From the NCBI GenBank assembly GCA_036960375.1, contig JBALVY010000003.1, forward strand, positions 1 through 64,000: a DNA stretch of 64,000 nt, written 5' to 3'. The translations under genes were made by a program, and so were the position numbers. The notes under the pieces were generated by a model. It worked only from the letters and a program-made list of their open reading frames with translations, made no database searches and was not told the DNA's origin. The stretch comes from CAWVSB01 sp036960375. Lineage in GTDB: Bacteria; Pseudomonadota; Gammaproteobacteria; Pseudomonadales; CAWVSB01. Numbering within the stretch: position 1 is the stretch's first letter; the number at the start of each line of letters is the position of its first letter. Below are positions 32,631 to 41,354 of the stretch, piece by piece.

Positions 32631-33125
32631 ATGGATGAGTCCATCAATAAATTAGATATTGCCCAAGAGTTCCTCGAAGTGGCATGCGAGGAATATAATA
32701 ATTACGGCAGGTATTTCGCTGTATCCCACCTCGCAGGCGCCGCAGAGGAAATATACGGCCACTACCTGGAATCACAATCTTTATCCCCAGAAGACGAGCC
32801 TGTCAGCGCAGAACAGCAGGCGAGGGCAGACGGTAATCTAATCTTACGTGAAGTCTTTGACGACAAAAGAACAAGGTCGGTAGGGGAGCTCAACGAACAG
32901 ATCCGCTGGTCCAAAAACAGTATTAAGCACATTACTGGCAAGAATGGTGTTTTAGATCAATTTGTTGATTTGGACGCAAAGGAAGAAGCTGAACATCGTT
33001 TAAGCTTAGCAATCGATAATCATATGAGGCTAGATCGCGAGGTGACGCAGCCCATCAGGAGATACTTAGCTGATCAGAAAGGCCAGAGTCTGCTTAATGC
33101 TCATGTTAGGTTTGAATCTCAATAG
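32631..33125 (+). CDS. Hypothetical helical protein (HEPN-like character)
   Basis: A 164-residue, mostly helical, acidic protein. AAAGGAACGTTACTC precedes the ATG. The opening (IAQEFLEVACEEYNNYGRYF, then HLAGAAEEIYGHYL) resembles helical bundles of the HEPN kind, but the HEPN RxxxxH RNase motif is not seen. No firm family. Lone gene on the plus strand. Confidence 0.6.
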   Translation: MDESINKLDIAQEFLEVACEEYNNYGRYFAVSHLAGAAEEIYGHYLESQSLSPEDEPVSAEQQARADGNLILREVFDDKRTRSVGELNEQIRWSKNSIKHITGKNGVLDQFVDLDAKEEAEHRLSLAIDNHMRLDREVTQPIRRYLADQKGQSLLNAHVRFESQ

Positions 33126-33424
33126 GTTTCTTAGGCATGCTGCTGTTTCAAGACATGGTTCTGCTTATAGCCCCTTGGTGGCAGATCCTCGTTATTTCCA
33201 TTCAGCCTAGTGAAGTCGGGGCGAACCAGACTGGGGTTTAACAGAATAACTATTTTCAATTAGCTACGACAACTTCTCATATTATTATGAGAAGTTAGAA
33301 AAATGGATGATTCGATTAAAAAATAATATATTGGAAGCGGAAAAGGAATGTTGTACCAACTTGTCCTCGTCAATCAGATTATACCGACTAGTCAACATAC
33401 CAAGCGTTAGCTGAGGGAATAGTT
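33126..33424. other. Intergenic with an 11-bp perfect hairpin
   Basis: 33271-33296 is a perfect stem-loop: AACTTCTCATA, loop TTAT, TATGAGAAGTT. No T-run follows, so it is not a classical terminator. The region ends with AGCGTTAGCTG (33402-33412), which resembles the R' end of integron attC sites. Confidence 0.45.
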
Positions 33425-34201
33425 ATGAGCCTATGCCAAACATATAGAGATTTGTCTTTCCAAACTTGGCGTTTTTTGGAGAAAGCTAGGAGTATTTCGC
33501 ATCAACCACTGGAAGAGACGATAACGGATAAAAATTTGATTGAATTGAAACTTCGTCATTCCCATGATGTTATATCCACCACATACAATCGACGTCAGGA
33601 GGGAGTTAATGGAGCGGACTGGGAGTGGTGGTTTACCAACAGCAGAAAAACGGCTTGGTATGGCGTAAGGGCTCAGGCAAAAATATTAAATTTTAAGGCG
33701 AATAAATTTAATGCCCTAAATTATAAAAACCAAACTAATACCCTTATAAGCGATGCTCGTCGAAATGGGCTAGTTCCACTATATTGTTTCTATGCCCAAT
33801 GGCCGCTATCAACCAACATCCAAGCTAGAAACTGTCGTACATTCGCGAACGCACCAGAGAGTTATGGCTGCTCAATCGTCGACGCGTATACAATAAAAAC
33901 AAATAAGGGGAAATCAGGTTCAAACTCGCTAACGTCTGTTATGGCAAATGCCTTTCCTTGGAGTTGCCTGGTATGTTGTCAGGGTACAATCCAAACACTA
34001 GACACAAACTTACCAAATAGAGTCAAAAGCTTTGTTGACAAAGTAATCCTTCAGGATTCTTCTGACGATATACCTAAACCTCAAGTCATCGAAAAGCCGC
34101 CTAATCACATCACTGCATTGATGCACGGCGAAAACATAGATAATCGACTTGATGACACTAATCTGTCTGGTGCAATTGTAGTAGTAGAGAATGATGGCTA
34201 A
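33425..34201 (+). CDS. Hypothetical protein (resembles DUF6615 family)
   Basis: A 258-residue soluble protein with GAGGGAATAGTT before its ATG. GVNGADWEWWF near residue 62 and a following basic segment are reminiscent of the DUF6615 family, recalled from memory and not checked. There are conserved-looking YCFYAQWP and CLVCCQGT stretches. The stop codon TAA lies inside GGCTAACAAGTT, the start of an attC-like sequence (34195-34282), as in integron cassettes. Its partner may be the HerA-type ATPase 102 bp downstream. Confidence 0.6.
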   Translation: MSLCQTYRDLSFQTWRFLEKARSISHQPLEETITDKNLIELKLRHSHDVISTTYNRRQEGVNGADWEWWFTNSRKTAWYGVRAQAKILNFKANKFNALNYKNQTNTLISDARRNGLVPLYCFYAQWPLSTNIQARNCRTFANAPESYGCSIVDAYTIKTNKGKSGSNSLTSVMANAFPWSCLVCCQGTIQTLDTNLPNRVKSFVDKVILQDSSDDIPKPQVIEKPPNHITALMHGENIDNRLDDTNLSGAIVVVENDG

Positions 34202-34282
34202 CAAGTTCTGCGCAAGCGCGCTCGGCGCTCGGACGTCAAACTTTATCGCGGTTTTCCGCTGGGATGCATAGCGTTGTGCCGA
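34195..34282 (+). other. attC-like sequence after the DUF6615-like gene
   Basis: Begins GGCTAACAAGTTCTGC, containing the stop codon, and ends ATAGCGTTGTGCC about 85 bp later. Integron attC sites run from RYYYAAC to GTTRRRY; each end here departs by one base. The start and end motifs recur after the next gene. The pairing of inner arms is poor by eye, so this may be a decayed site or a chance likeness. Confidence 0.35.
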
Positions 34283-34303
34283 ATATAAATTTAAGGAGAT
34301 TCC

Positions 34304-36388
34304 ATGTCAAAGGGTCAGAGAATAACTGTATTTCTAGCTTCGCTAATAATACTTGTGGTTGGCTATTTCATCTTCAAAATACCCATTGATATTCTGAGCA
34401 ACAAAGGAATAGTTATTATCTCGGCACTAATAATGTTGTCTTTTACAACATTGTTGGCTGAACATTATTTTACTCGACCAACAGATGTCGTAGCGTCAGC
34501 AGTTTCTATTCTGCTGCTCCTGTCACCCATTCATTCAGAGCTGAAAGATATGGGGTTATGGTACTGGATATTCTGGGGTTATAGTGCAGTGTTGCTAATT
34601 ACATCTCTACTGGCTCTTATGCTATTAACTCCAGAGAAGTCACCAGCAGATCCAATGAATAGAGCTTCAATGATATTGAAAACGTTGGCAATACGATTTG
34701 GCAACGGACGATTTTTGTGGTTCTCTCTATTTGTGTTGTGCGTTATTTTCTACGTTGACAGTCAATCTCCGCTGTTCATCGCCCTTTTTTCTTATGCTAC
34801 ATTACTGCTTCTTATTGACCCCCAAAAAGCATTTATGTCACTCAAGTCGCTATCTGCAAAGCCCGAATCAGCAGTGGCGGAAATATTCGGAATTCAGTCA
34901 TCAAGTGCCTATTTAGCAAAGGTTTACCCTGATAGTCCTTCCGTGAATCGGTTCGATGTAACAGGCTTTTTATCCAATTCTGGAGGGAGAGAAAAGTGGA
35001 TTTCTGGACTTGTAATTGAGGCCTATGAACTTAATGAACAACGATGGCTTAAGATACTAACAGATGATTCGTTTATGGAGCTGGAAGAAAAAACCATGAT
35101 GCCCGAAGCACCCAAAAAAGGGGTGGTCCACCTATTACCAATTGTTGGGGGTTTAGATCTCGTAGACCACCTAGTTGGGACTGTTTGTGAAGGCTCAACT
35201 ATCGAGAAGTTGAAGTTTGAATATGCGTTTAATGTAAGTATCCAAGAGGGAGAGTTGCTACAGGTGCGTTGTGGTGAACATAACATACTCTATCAAGTCG
35301 TTGAAGGAACTACGGGAAGCGAAACATTAGAGTCACGCAATGAGGCTGGGTTCATAATTGGTGAGGCTGTACAGCTCGGCGTATGGAATGCAGAAAGTCG
35401 CAGCTTTGATAGATATGGCTGGGTCCCAAATATGAACAGCCCCGTATCAAAGGCCGAAACAATTGATGTTCCCGAGTGCCTCCCAAATGAATACCAAATA
35501 GGCAATATACCTAGCACGAACTTCCCTGTATTTATTGACCGTGAAACTGCAGTCACACACCATTTGGCAATACTCGGTGTCACAGGGTCAGGGAAGTCTG
35601 TTTTTGCTAGAAATTTGATACGTCAGATTGCAGATGACGACACAAAAGTCGTATGTGTCGATTTTACCAACGAATATGGAGTTAAATTAGCAGATATAAT
35701 TGGCGGGTCATTAGTTGAAGGCACTCAGGCTGAGTCTATGTTTACTGCCATCGATGCGATAAGCGATGAAATGGACAAGTTTGCTAATCAGAGAAGTAAA
35801 CCCCTAATCGCTTCGAAAGAAAGTGAGTTGCGTGTCGGTTTTAAAGCCGCTTTGCAGGGCTTTGTTACCAGTGAAAACAAGGCGGTCTTGTTTGAACTCC
35901 CAGATGTTACAAATTCGGCTGGAATACTAGAATATACAAAGTGGTTCTTTAAGTCCTTATTCGAGCTTGCTAAAGCAAGAGAGTTGGGCGGGAAAAAAAT
36001 ATGCATAGTTCTTGAAGAAGCGCACACCATTGTGCCCGAGTGGAACTTTCTAGGAGTGGACGATAAACGCTCTAGTTCGGTTGTGAATAGTATTGCTCAA
36101 ATTGCACTTCAAGGCAGGAAATACGGAGTTGGTTTTATTGTAATTGCACAGCGAACCGCCAATGTATCAAAAACTGTGTTGACCCAATGTAACTCTGTTG
36201 TTGCGTTCCAACAGTTTGATCGAACGAGTGCAGAATTTTTAGGTAATTATATGAGTTCAGATTATGTGGCATCACTGACTAGGCTAAGGCCTAGGCACGC
36301 CATTGCTGTTGGAAAGGCTTTTAGTAGCGGCACCCCTATGATATTCGGCGTCCCTGACATTACCGAGCCAGAAGCAAAGGACGGCTAG
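34304..36388 (+). CDS. Membrane-anchored HerA/FtsK-type ATPase (DUF87)
   Basis: A 694-residue protein. The N-terminal 170 residues contain four to six transmembrane helices. A beta-rich region (about 200-400) may be a HAS-barrel-like domain. The ATPase follows: Walker A ILGVTGSGKSVFARN (about 422-436), Walker B ICIVLEEAHTIVPEW (about 566-580), and a downstream GRKYGVGFIVIAQR arginine/sensor segment. HerA family ATPases are hexameric DNA pumps and several work in phage defence with nucleases. TAAGGAGATTCC precedes the ATG. Its TAG stop lies in GGCTAGCAAGTT, as for the upstream gene. A membrane-bound DNA translocase role is inferred. Confidence 0.8.
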   Translation: MSKGQRITVFLASLIILVVGYFIFKIPIDILSNKGIVIISALIMLSFTTLLAEHYFTRPTDVVASAVSILLLLSPIHSELKDMGLWYWIFWGYSAVLLITSLLALMLLTPEKSPADPMNRASMILKTLAIRFGNGRFLWFSLFVLCVIFYVDSQSPLFIALFSYATLLLLIDPQKAFMSLKSLSAKPESAVAEIFGIQSSSAYLAKVYPDSPSVNRFDVTGFLSNSGGREKWISGLVIEAYELNEQRWLKILTDDSFMELEEKTMMPEAPKKGVVHLLPIVGGLDLVDHLVGTVCEGSTIEKLKFEYAFNVSIQEGELLQVRCGEHNILYQVVEGTTGSETLESRNEAGFIIGEAVQLGVWNAESRSFDRYGWVPNMNSPVSKAETIDVPECLPNEYQIGNIPSTNFPVFIDRETAVTHHLAILGVTGSGKSVFARNLIRQIADDDTKVVCVDFTNEYGVKLADIIGGSLVEGTQAESMFTAIDAISDEMDKFANQRSKPLIASKESELRVGFKAALQGFVTSENKAVLFELPDVTNSAGILEYTKWFFKSLFELAKARELGGKKICIVLEEAHTIVPEWNFLGVDDKRSSSVVNSIAQIALQGRKYGVGFIVIAQRTANVSKTVLTQCNSVVAFQQFDRTSAEFLGNYMSSDYVASLTRLRPRHAIAVGKAFSSGTPMIFGVPDITEPEAKDG

Positions 36389-36432
36389 CAAGTTGCTGCA
36401 CGCGGAAGAGGATATGAAGCGTTGCTGGCCAA
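36384..36432 (+). other. Short attC-like sequence after the HerA-type gene
   Basis: GGCTAGCAAGTTGCTGCACG ... GAAGCGTTGCTGGCC. It shares the GGCTARCAAGTT start, with the stop codon of the gene inside, and the AGCGTTG end with the sequence at 34195-34282, but is only about 48 bp long. Confidence 0.3.
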
Positions 36433-36728
36433 GAAGAGGTAAGATCAGTTACGTAGAGATCGGGCCGAGCTAGCCAAGAGCAAACAAGATAAGCTGCGGA
36501 CAGATCGGGACCAAGCCGCTAATATTAAGTCCACCAAATGGGAAATTTGTCGATATTGGCGGTGCCATTATTTGCACCAATGCTTCGATGAGATTTCATT
36601 TTTTAGACGACAACGAGTCTAAGATCACAGCACGGGGCCGTAAGCTTGTTTATGTCCCTGAATGCAACCAGCAGGACCTCATAATCGGCGGGAATAGGGC
36701 GGTTTACCGTTGGCCTGAGGTGGGCTAA
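36431..36728 (+). pseudogene. Remnant of an unrecognised gene
   Basis: One frame reads a charged helical stretch (DQLRRDRAELAKSKQDKLRT) after a TAA, then a shift of frame near 36535-36541 continues as GKFVDIGGAIICTNASMRF and on to IGGNRAVYRWPEVG before TAA at 36726-36728. The joined product looks like a coiled coil plus a beta-rich C-terminus. No family recognised. There is no start codon with a ribosome-binding site. Confidence 0.5.
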
Positions 36729-36853
36729 GAATCCAGATCGATGTCAATGAGACTTATGACCGCGTCGATTTTCTCATTGATTGGGCGGACAGTACCAAAC
36801 CTAGATGAGATATCAGCCTATAGGAAGACACATAAAGCCATTGGGACGATTGT

Positions 36854-37270
36854 TTAAAGTCCCCATTTGACCGCTTCTTTCAATTCCATAGAACGACGTC
36901 CACCAGTTTCAGTGAGTATATAGAGTGAGTTCGCGGTTTCAAAAATGCAGTTACGGTGAAGTTCCGCGAGGAAGCTTGTTCGAACATGATCAGTGGTCGT
37001 ATATTTCCCATTGGGATCCGCTAGGACAATCTCTCTTGCCCAAAGCATTACTGGCTTCAGTTCCTTCAGTCGTTCCTCGCCGAACCAGCGATCCATGTCG
37101 GTTACGTCCCAGATCGTCCACTCAGTGACCGCATAACGTGATTTTGAGAGGTCGATTTCTCCAGCAAGACTCCATGCCATTGGGAGCTCTTCTAGGCGAA
37201 CACCCAGATCGCAGGCTGCGCCTGGGTCGTTAAGTAAGGCATTGAGTTGTTTGTTTTCTGTGTAATGCAT
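36854..37270 (-). CDS. Hypothetical protein, unknown function
   Basis: A 138-residue acidic, soluble protein. The ATG at 37270 is preceded by AGAGGTTGTAG, a good ribosome-binding site. It contains AVTEWTIWDVTDMDRWFG near residues 47-64 and no catalytic motif I know. Lone gene on the minus strand. Confidence 0.6.
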   Translation of the reverse strand: MHYTENKQLNALLNDPGAACDLGVRLEELPMAWSLAGEIDLSKSRYAVTEWTIWDVTDMDRWFGEERLKELKPVMLWAREIVLADPNGKYTTTDHVRTSFLAELHRNCIFETANSLYILTETGGRRSMELKEAVKWGL

Positions 37271-37344
37271 CTACAACCTCTGACCATAAAAATAGCACAC
37301 AGCAGTACCCATACTTACTTCGCATAATCTTGCGATACCTATTG

Positions 37345-37578
37345 ATGGATATCTACCTTCATCTTAAAGACGTTGTTTGGCCAAGTTATGGGGCAATGGC
37401 CATGTTATGGGTAAATCTAGGACAAGTTATGAGGGATTTCACAGATTTTTTCATGCAAGATCAATTCATGTTTGATGAAACATCTGAAGATATACAGCAG
37501 GCTGCTGAGGCATTACGAGCATACGCTGACACCGAGCAGAACGTTTTGCTGTCAAAATGGATTCTTGAAAACACCTAG
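37345..37578 (+). CDS. Possible small hypothetical protein
   Basis: An ORF of 77 codons from ATG at 37345. The first half is built from DNA in which GTTATGGGG-like words recur (CAAGTTATGGGG, CATGTTATGGG, CAAGTTATGAGG), which also occur at 37995-38050, so the frame may be chance over a repeat. The C-terminal half (EDIQQAAEALRAYADTEQNV) is protein-like. No ribosome-binding site. Confidence 0.3.
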   Translation: MDIYLHLKDVVWPSYGAMAMLWVNLGQVMRDFTDFFMQDQFMFDETSEDIQQAAEALRAYADTEQNVLLSKWILENT

Positions 37579-37617
37579 TTGCCGTTGCCCCGTTTATTCC
37601 AGCAATAATGGTGATCA

Positions 37618-37815
37618 TTATATTTTGGGTGGTTCTGGGTCATAACTTTCAATTAAATCCTCTACTGACGCAGAAAATAGATTATCGGCTGCTTGGCGTG
37701 ATTTCGAAGATGTTATCTTCTGATATAGCTCTTTATCTTCATTAGTGTTTTTAGCTTTTACATTAATGTGGATTTTAGTGGCCATGCTTTTATAGAGATC
37801 CACTGGTTTGCTCAT
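37618..37815 (-). CDS. Small hypothetical protein
   Basis: About 65 residues, polar, with MSKPVDLYKSMATKIHINVK at the start and AADNLFSASVEDLIESYDPE toward the end. A longer reading starts at 37824. The upstream GTTGAAGTGAG could serve as a ribosome-binding site. No family recognised. Confidence 0.45.
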   Translation of the reverse strand: MSKPVDLYKSMATKIHINVKAKNTNEDKELYQKITSSKSRQAADNLFSASVEDLIESYDPEPPKI

Positions 37816-37824
37816 AAAACTCAC

Positions 37825-38247
37825 TTCAACTGTTTAATACTAATGATGGCGTAAGAGTGCCACAAATACCATTAACTAGGTTATTTGGGTCATCAAGGGC
37901 GGTTTCTGCCCATGGAGTGTCAATACTGGTGTTGGTTTTTCTTGGCAAGCAACGAAGACACATAACCCCTAAATTTTGATCTAGAGACGTTTTGGGAAAA
38001 CTTATGCTATATCTAGAGCAGGCTATGGATCAACTTGGGTAAGGTTATGCCATTTTTAACAAATTAGTTAACCTACTGATAAATATGGGCTTTCTCTACT
38101 TACTCAAATATGAATTTTGGAAAGTAGAGAGGCTGAGGCCTCGTGCGGGCTGTAGGCTAAGTGTTTGCTATTCAACTAAAATATGACTCTTTTTCGAATT
38201 GAAACTACGTGTGATTCAAGTTTAAGGGGTCCCCATTTCGGTAGTGC
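37825..38247. other. Intergenic with short repeats
   Basis: Contains a stretch (about 37837-37870) resembling 42586-42620 (AATACYAATRATGG-GYAAGAGTG). It also has GTTATG-type words, a hairpin-like CTCTACTT...AAGTAGAG at about 38094-38128, and the half-hairpin CCATTTCGGTAGTGCGC (38233-38249) of the dispersed repeat family. No gene. Confidence 0.45.
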
Positions 38248-38448
38248 GCCATAGGCAAATTTAATGATATCCTTTACAGGCGTCTGCTATATATACAACA
38301 AGATGAGCCGCATGATATACCACAGGTTTTATTAGTCACGGGCCTTCTAGCTTTCTCGGGAGTAACGCTCATGATATATGTTGTTGTACCAATGCGAGAC
38401 TATAGGATTGGTGAACCTATTCAATCAATGCGCAAGTTTGGCGCCTAG
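38248..38448 (+). pseudogene. Remnant of a small membrane protein gene
   Basis: An open frame of 66 codons with no ATG, GTG or TTG at a sensible place. It reads NDILYRRLLYIQQDEPHDIP then a transmembrane helix VLLVTGLLAFSGVTLMIYVV and a basic tail ending RKFGA. It begins inside the hairpin repeat, so the 5' end seems to have been replaced. Confidence 0.4.
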
Positions 38449-38480
38449 TTGGCTGAGCCCTTTAATCTAAGGAGAAATGT

Positions 38481-38693
38481 ATGAGCTTTATGGATGGCTT
38501 AAAAGACCTATTTAGTACAAGCGGCATGGACATTGATACTCCACTGCCTAATGCAAATGCTGATGTGAAAGTCAGTGTAGCAACCAACTGGAATGGTGAT
38601 GCTAAGCTAATCAGTTCACGCACGCCTTCCGACACGTTCCAACAAGCAACTGAATGGGCAGATGGGAACTTGATGGATCTTGAGGATCTATGA
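38481..38693 (+). CDS. Small hypothetical protein (70 aa)
   Basis: A 70-residue acidic protein, MSFMDGLKDLFSTSGMDIDT and on to MDLEDL, with AAGGAGAAATGT before the ATG, so translation is convincing. No membrane segment or known motif. Confidence 0.6.
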   Translation: MSFMDGLKDLFSTSGMDIDTPLPNANADVKVSVATNWNGDAKLISSRTPSDTFQQATEWADGNLMDLEDL

Positions 38694-38723
38694 CATAATT
38701 TGCCAATGATGATTGCTTTAAGA

Positions 38724-38918
38724 CTAGCCCTGTTGGGTTCTAGGCCTGCTGCTGGTTGCTGTCTCTTTATGCGGGTTTGTACCATTCCAGAGCTTCACCC
38801 TATCTAAGTAAAGCAATTTTAGAGGCTCTTCCCAGTGTTTACGAAACACAGTTCTCGAGTGGTATCCAAGGGCTGGTGCTAGGCGTTGGATAGTCACACT
38901 GGGACTTATAGAAGCCAT
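38724..38918 (-). CDS. Small HTH-like protein
   Basis: A 64-residue ORF. VTIQRLAPALGYHSRTVFRK has the spacing of a helix-turn-helix (Ala-x-x-Leu-Gly-Tyr-x-Ser-Arg-Thr-Val), as in small phage- or plasmid-type DNA-binding proteins. The ribosome-binding site is weak (AGGCG). It is convergent with the 70-aa gene. Tentative. Confidence 0.4.
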   Translation of the reverse strand: MASISPSVTIQRLAPALGYHSRTVFRKHWEEPLKLLYLDRVKLWNGTNPHKETATSSRPRTQQG

Positions 38919-39115
38919 GAACGCCTAAATACAAAAAGAGGCAGATAAAATGGCATTGATGTTTTTTCAAGATGAAAAAATATCTATCGATAAGCTAGTT
39001 TAATGAATGCTAATTTCTAAATATGAGAAGGTTTAAGCAATGAGATGAATGTTCTCGAAAACTATTTTTGCACATCAATATTTTATAAGATTTCCTGCTA
39101 TTTCGAGAATTTTCT
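38919..39115. other. Intergenic upstream of the helicase
   Basis: AT-rich, including TATTTTATAAGATT near 39080 as possible promoter material for the helicase gene. Nothing else supported. Confidence 0.3.
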
Positions 39116-41167
39116 ATGAATCTAAAATCAGATTTAGAAATGGATTTTGAAACATTTAAAAATCATCCAGATACTCCAATATTTCATAGGATACGCTTTG
39201 ACTCGACTAGCATTTATCTTACTAAGAGTTACTTTTATAAGCTAACATTATCAAGTAATGACCATGGGCACTACAGGGTATTTTCTTGGGATGATGTTAG
39301 AGCGAAACAGTTTTTGACGTTTGAGCTTGGTGATGAAAGCCCTGCACTTGGAGGCGCTGATTTGATAGGTAGATATTCACCGACGGATGATGACCTTACA
39401 AATGTGCAATATGATTCCCTGCTGGGTAAGGGCTACTTTAAAAGTGCTAGGCAAGAGCTGGAACAAGGATTTAAGAGTTCAGAGTATTCCAAAAATAAAA
39501 AGATAGATTCAACCGAATTTATGCGAATGAATGAGATCATTCCTACTGGAGCTCAAGGAAAAGCGATATATGGAGAGGGGAATTACATAATCGATGGCCC
39601 TGCGGGAACAGGAAAGTCCACTACAGTACTGCAGAAAATAAAGCTGCTTCAAAAGAACGGTAATGTGAATCCGAATAAGATCTGCATTTTGGTAAAGAAT
39701 GAAATGGTAGTATCCGAGTTTCAGAGGCTTCTCAATACAATAGGAATTGTGAGTTTGAGAATAGCGACTACGCGTGACTTCATCTCGGATAATTTCCTTG
39801 TCGGGGCGGGCGTAGGAGATCGCCTCATTTCTGTACGAGATGCTTCCGTAGATACCTGCTGGTGTTTCAATAAAATTGTTGCAGAGGCCTCATCCATATC
39901 AAGGAATAGAATTACTCATATTGGTGATAGCGACAGCGAGTTTTTACGTGTCATTGATGATCATAGTCGTACAATAAGGAAGTTCAAATCTTATGTAAGG
40001 AAAAGGGATAGAGTTGTAACCCTTGTTTCTGGACATAGAAAAGAGATCCAAGATAAGAAACTGGAAATGGATAAGGAGTCCCAGGATAAAGCTGATTCAA
40101 TTGCTATGCGAATAAGGAGAAAGAGGGATGAGTCTGAAAGACTGAGAGGAACAAACCACCTGGTTTCTAAAGAGGATGATCGAGATCTAACCTTAGGTGA
40201 AGAAGTCGAAATAAGAGATGAGGTTAATAAAGTTAGGCTAAAGAAGGAAAAAGAGATAGATAAGTTGAAAAAAGAATATGTTGTAAGGCATGCCAATGCG
40301 TCAGATGGGCTCGTGGAGATGTTGGAAAAAATCAAGTCATCGTTGCTATCCATTAGCTTTTCGAAAACTATGGTAGAAGGTGAGTCTGAGTTATCGCTTA
40401 TCTATAACAACAAATTAATGGGGAATTCGACCCCGTTTCATACTGTTATAGTTGATGAAGCTCAAGACGTGTCTTTGGCTGATATAGAGCTTACATGGCT
40501 TCTTTCCAAAAACGTAATATTAACTGGTGACGAGATGCAGGCGGAGCATGAATATGGCATTGGGCGCTGGCAAAATCTTTTTTATTTGGCAAAGGAGTTC
40601 TCAAAAGACGACGAGCTCGATATATTTACGCTCAAACACAACTTTAGACAAACGTATGAACTTGGAAACTGTAGCTTCAATTTTCGTCAGCTAGCGATGG
40701 ATAGAAATTTCGTTGATCTTAAGGGCGAGTATTTTGAAAATCAAATAGGATTTCGAAAGCCGAATCTTGTATATATAGAAAAAGAATTAGACTTTATAGG
40801 CCTAGTAAACGAAAAAATTGAATTGATTGATGGAGCATTTACCGACTCGATTCCCGTTACAATATTTTATGAGAATGGAAAGGTATTAAAGAAATTGTCA
40901 GGATTATTGGATAAAGAAAAAATATCATATAGCGTCGATGAAAATGAGGATCAGCGCGTTATGTTTGTAGCTTTGGAGAATATCGCGGGCCGAAGTTTCC
41001 CTGTCGTACTGGCCCCCTTGGCAAACAGCACTGAAAAAAATACGATATATATCATGCTCAGTAGAGCAAAATACGATCTTTCACTATTCACTGGACCAAA
41101 ACATATTTTGGACAAAAATATTGAGATATTGCTTGATAGAAACGTAATTTTGTCAGCAGAAAAATAG
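39116..41167 (+). CDS. Superfamily 1 (UvrD/Rep-like) helicase with coiled-coil insertion
   Basis: A 683-residue protein. An unrecognised N-terminal domain (about 1-135) precedes an SF1 motor: Walker A IIDGPAGTGKSTTVLQK (about 156-172), Walker B TVIVDEAQDVSLAD (about 441-454), motif III-like ILTGDEMQ, motif IV-like KHNFRQTYEL, and a C-terminal motif VI YIMLSRAKYDLSLF (about 643-656). Between the first two motifs is a long charged coiled coil (about 295-400). It unwinds or moves along nucleic acid. Short SF1 helicases with odd N-termini are frequent in defence islands. It is followed by the tail of a lost DNA methylase gene, so it may once have been part of a restriction system. Confidence 0.8.
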   Translation: MNLKSDLEMDFETFKNHPDTPIFHRIRFDSTSIYLTKSYFYKLTLSSNDHGHYRVFSWDDVRAKQFLTFELGDESPALGGADLIGRYSPTDDDLTNVQYDSLLGKGYFKSARQELEQGFKSSEYSKNKKIDSTEFMRMNEIIPTGAQGKAIYGEGNYIIDGPAGTGKSTTVLQKIKLLQKNGNVNPNKICILVKNEMVVSEFQRLLNTIGIVSLRIATTRDFISDNFLVGAGVGDRLISVRDASVDTCWCFNKIVAEASSISRNRITHIGDSDSEFLRVIDDHSRTIRKFKSYVRKRDRVVTLVSGHRKEIQDKKLEMDKESQDKADSIAMRIRRKRDESERLRGTNHLVSKEDDRDLTLGEEVEIRDEVNKVRLKKEKEIDKLKKEYVVRHANASDGLVEMLEKIKSSLLSISFSKTMVEGESELSLIYNNKLMGNSTPFHTVIVDEAQDVSLADIELTWLLSKNVILTGDEMQAEHEYGIGRWQNLFYLAKEFSKDDELDIFTLKHNFRQTYELGNCSFNFRQLAMDRNFVDLKGEYFENQIGFRKPNLVYIEKELDFIGLVNEKIELIDGAFTDSIPVTIFYENGKVLKKLSGLLDKEKISYSVDENEDQRVMFVALENIAGRSFPVVLAPLANSTEKNTIYIMLSRAKYDLSLFTGPKHILDKNIEILLDRNVILSAEK

Positions 41168-41210
41168 ACTATATGGTTTTTTAATTTTTGGTGTAAAGGT
41201 AGGGGTCACG

Positions 41211-41354
41211 ATGCCTCCTGTTCTATTAAAGGCGCATCAAGCGCTAGATAAGGCAGTTGACGCGGCCTATGGTAGAAAGATATTTAGAACGGAGGAAGAG
41301 CGAGTAGTTTCCCTTTTTGAATTATATACGCAATATAGAGCACTTTCTCCTTGA
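41211..41354 (+). pseudogene. C-terminal remnant of a DNA methyltransferase gene
   Basis: A 47-codon frame: MPPVLLKAHQALDKAVDAAY, then a stretch ending LFELYTQYRALSP. This LLKAHQxLDxAVDxAYG...ERVxxLFxLY pattern is the standard C-terminus of large MmeI-type and related adenine methylases. The catalytic part is gone, so it is a gene relic. It lies 43 bp after the helicase. Confidence 0.75.

Noticed and set aside
11732..36432. The whole island as a chromosomal integron
   Set aside because: Genes occur on both strands, intergenic stretches are long and varied, and only two poor attC-like sites are seen; no integron integrase.
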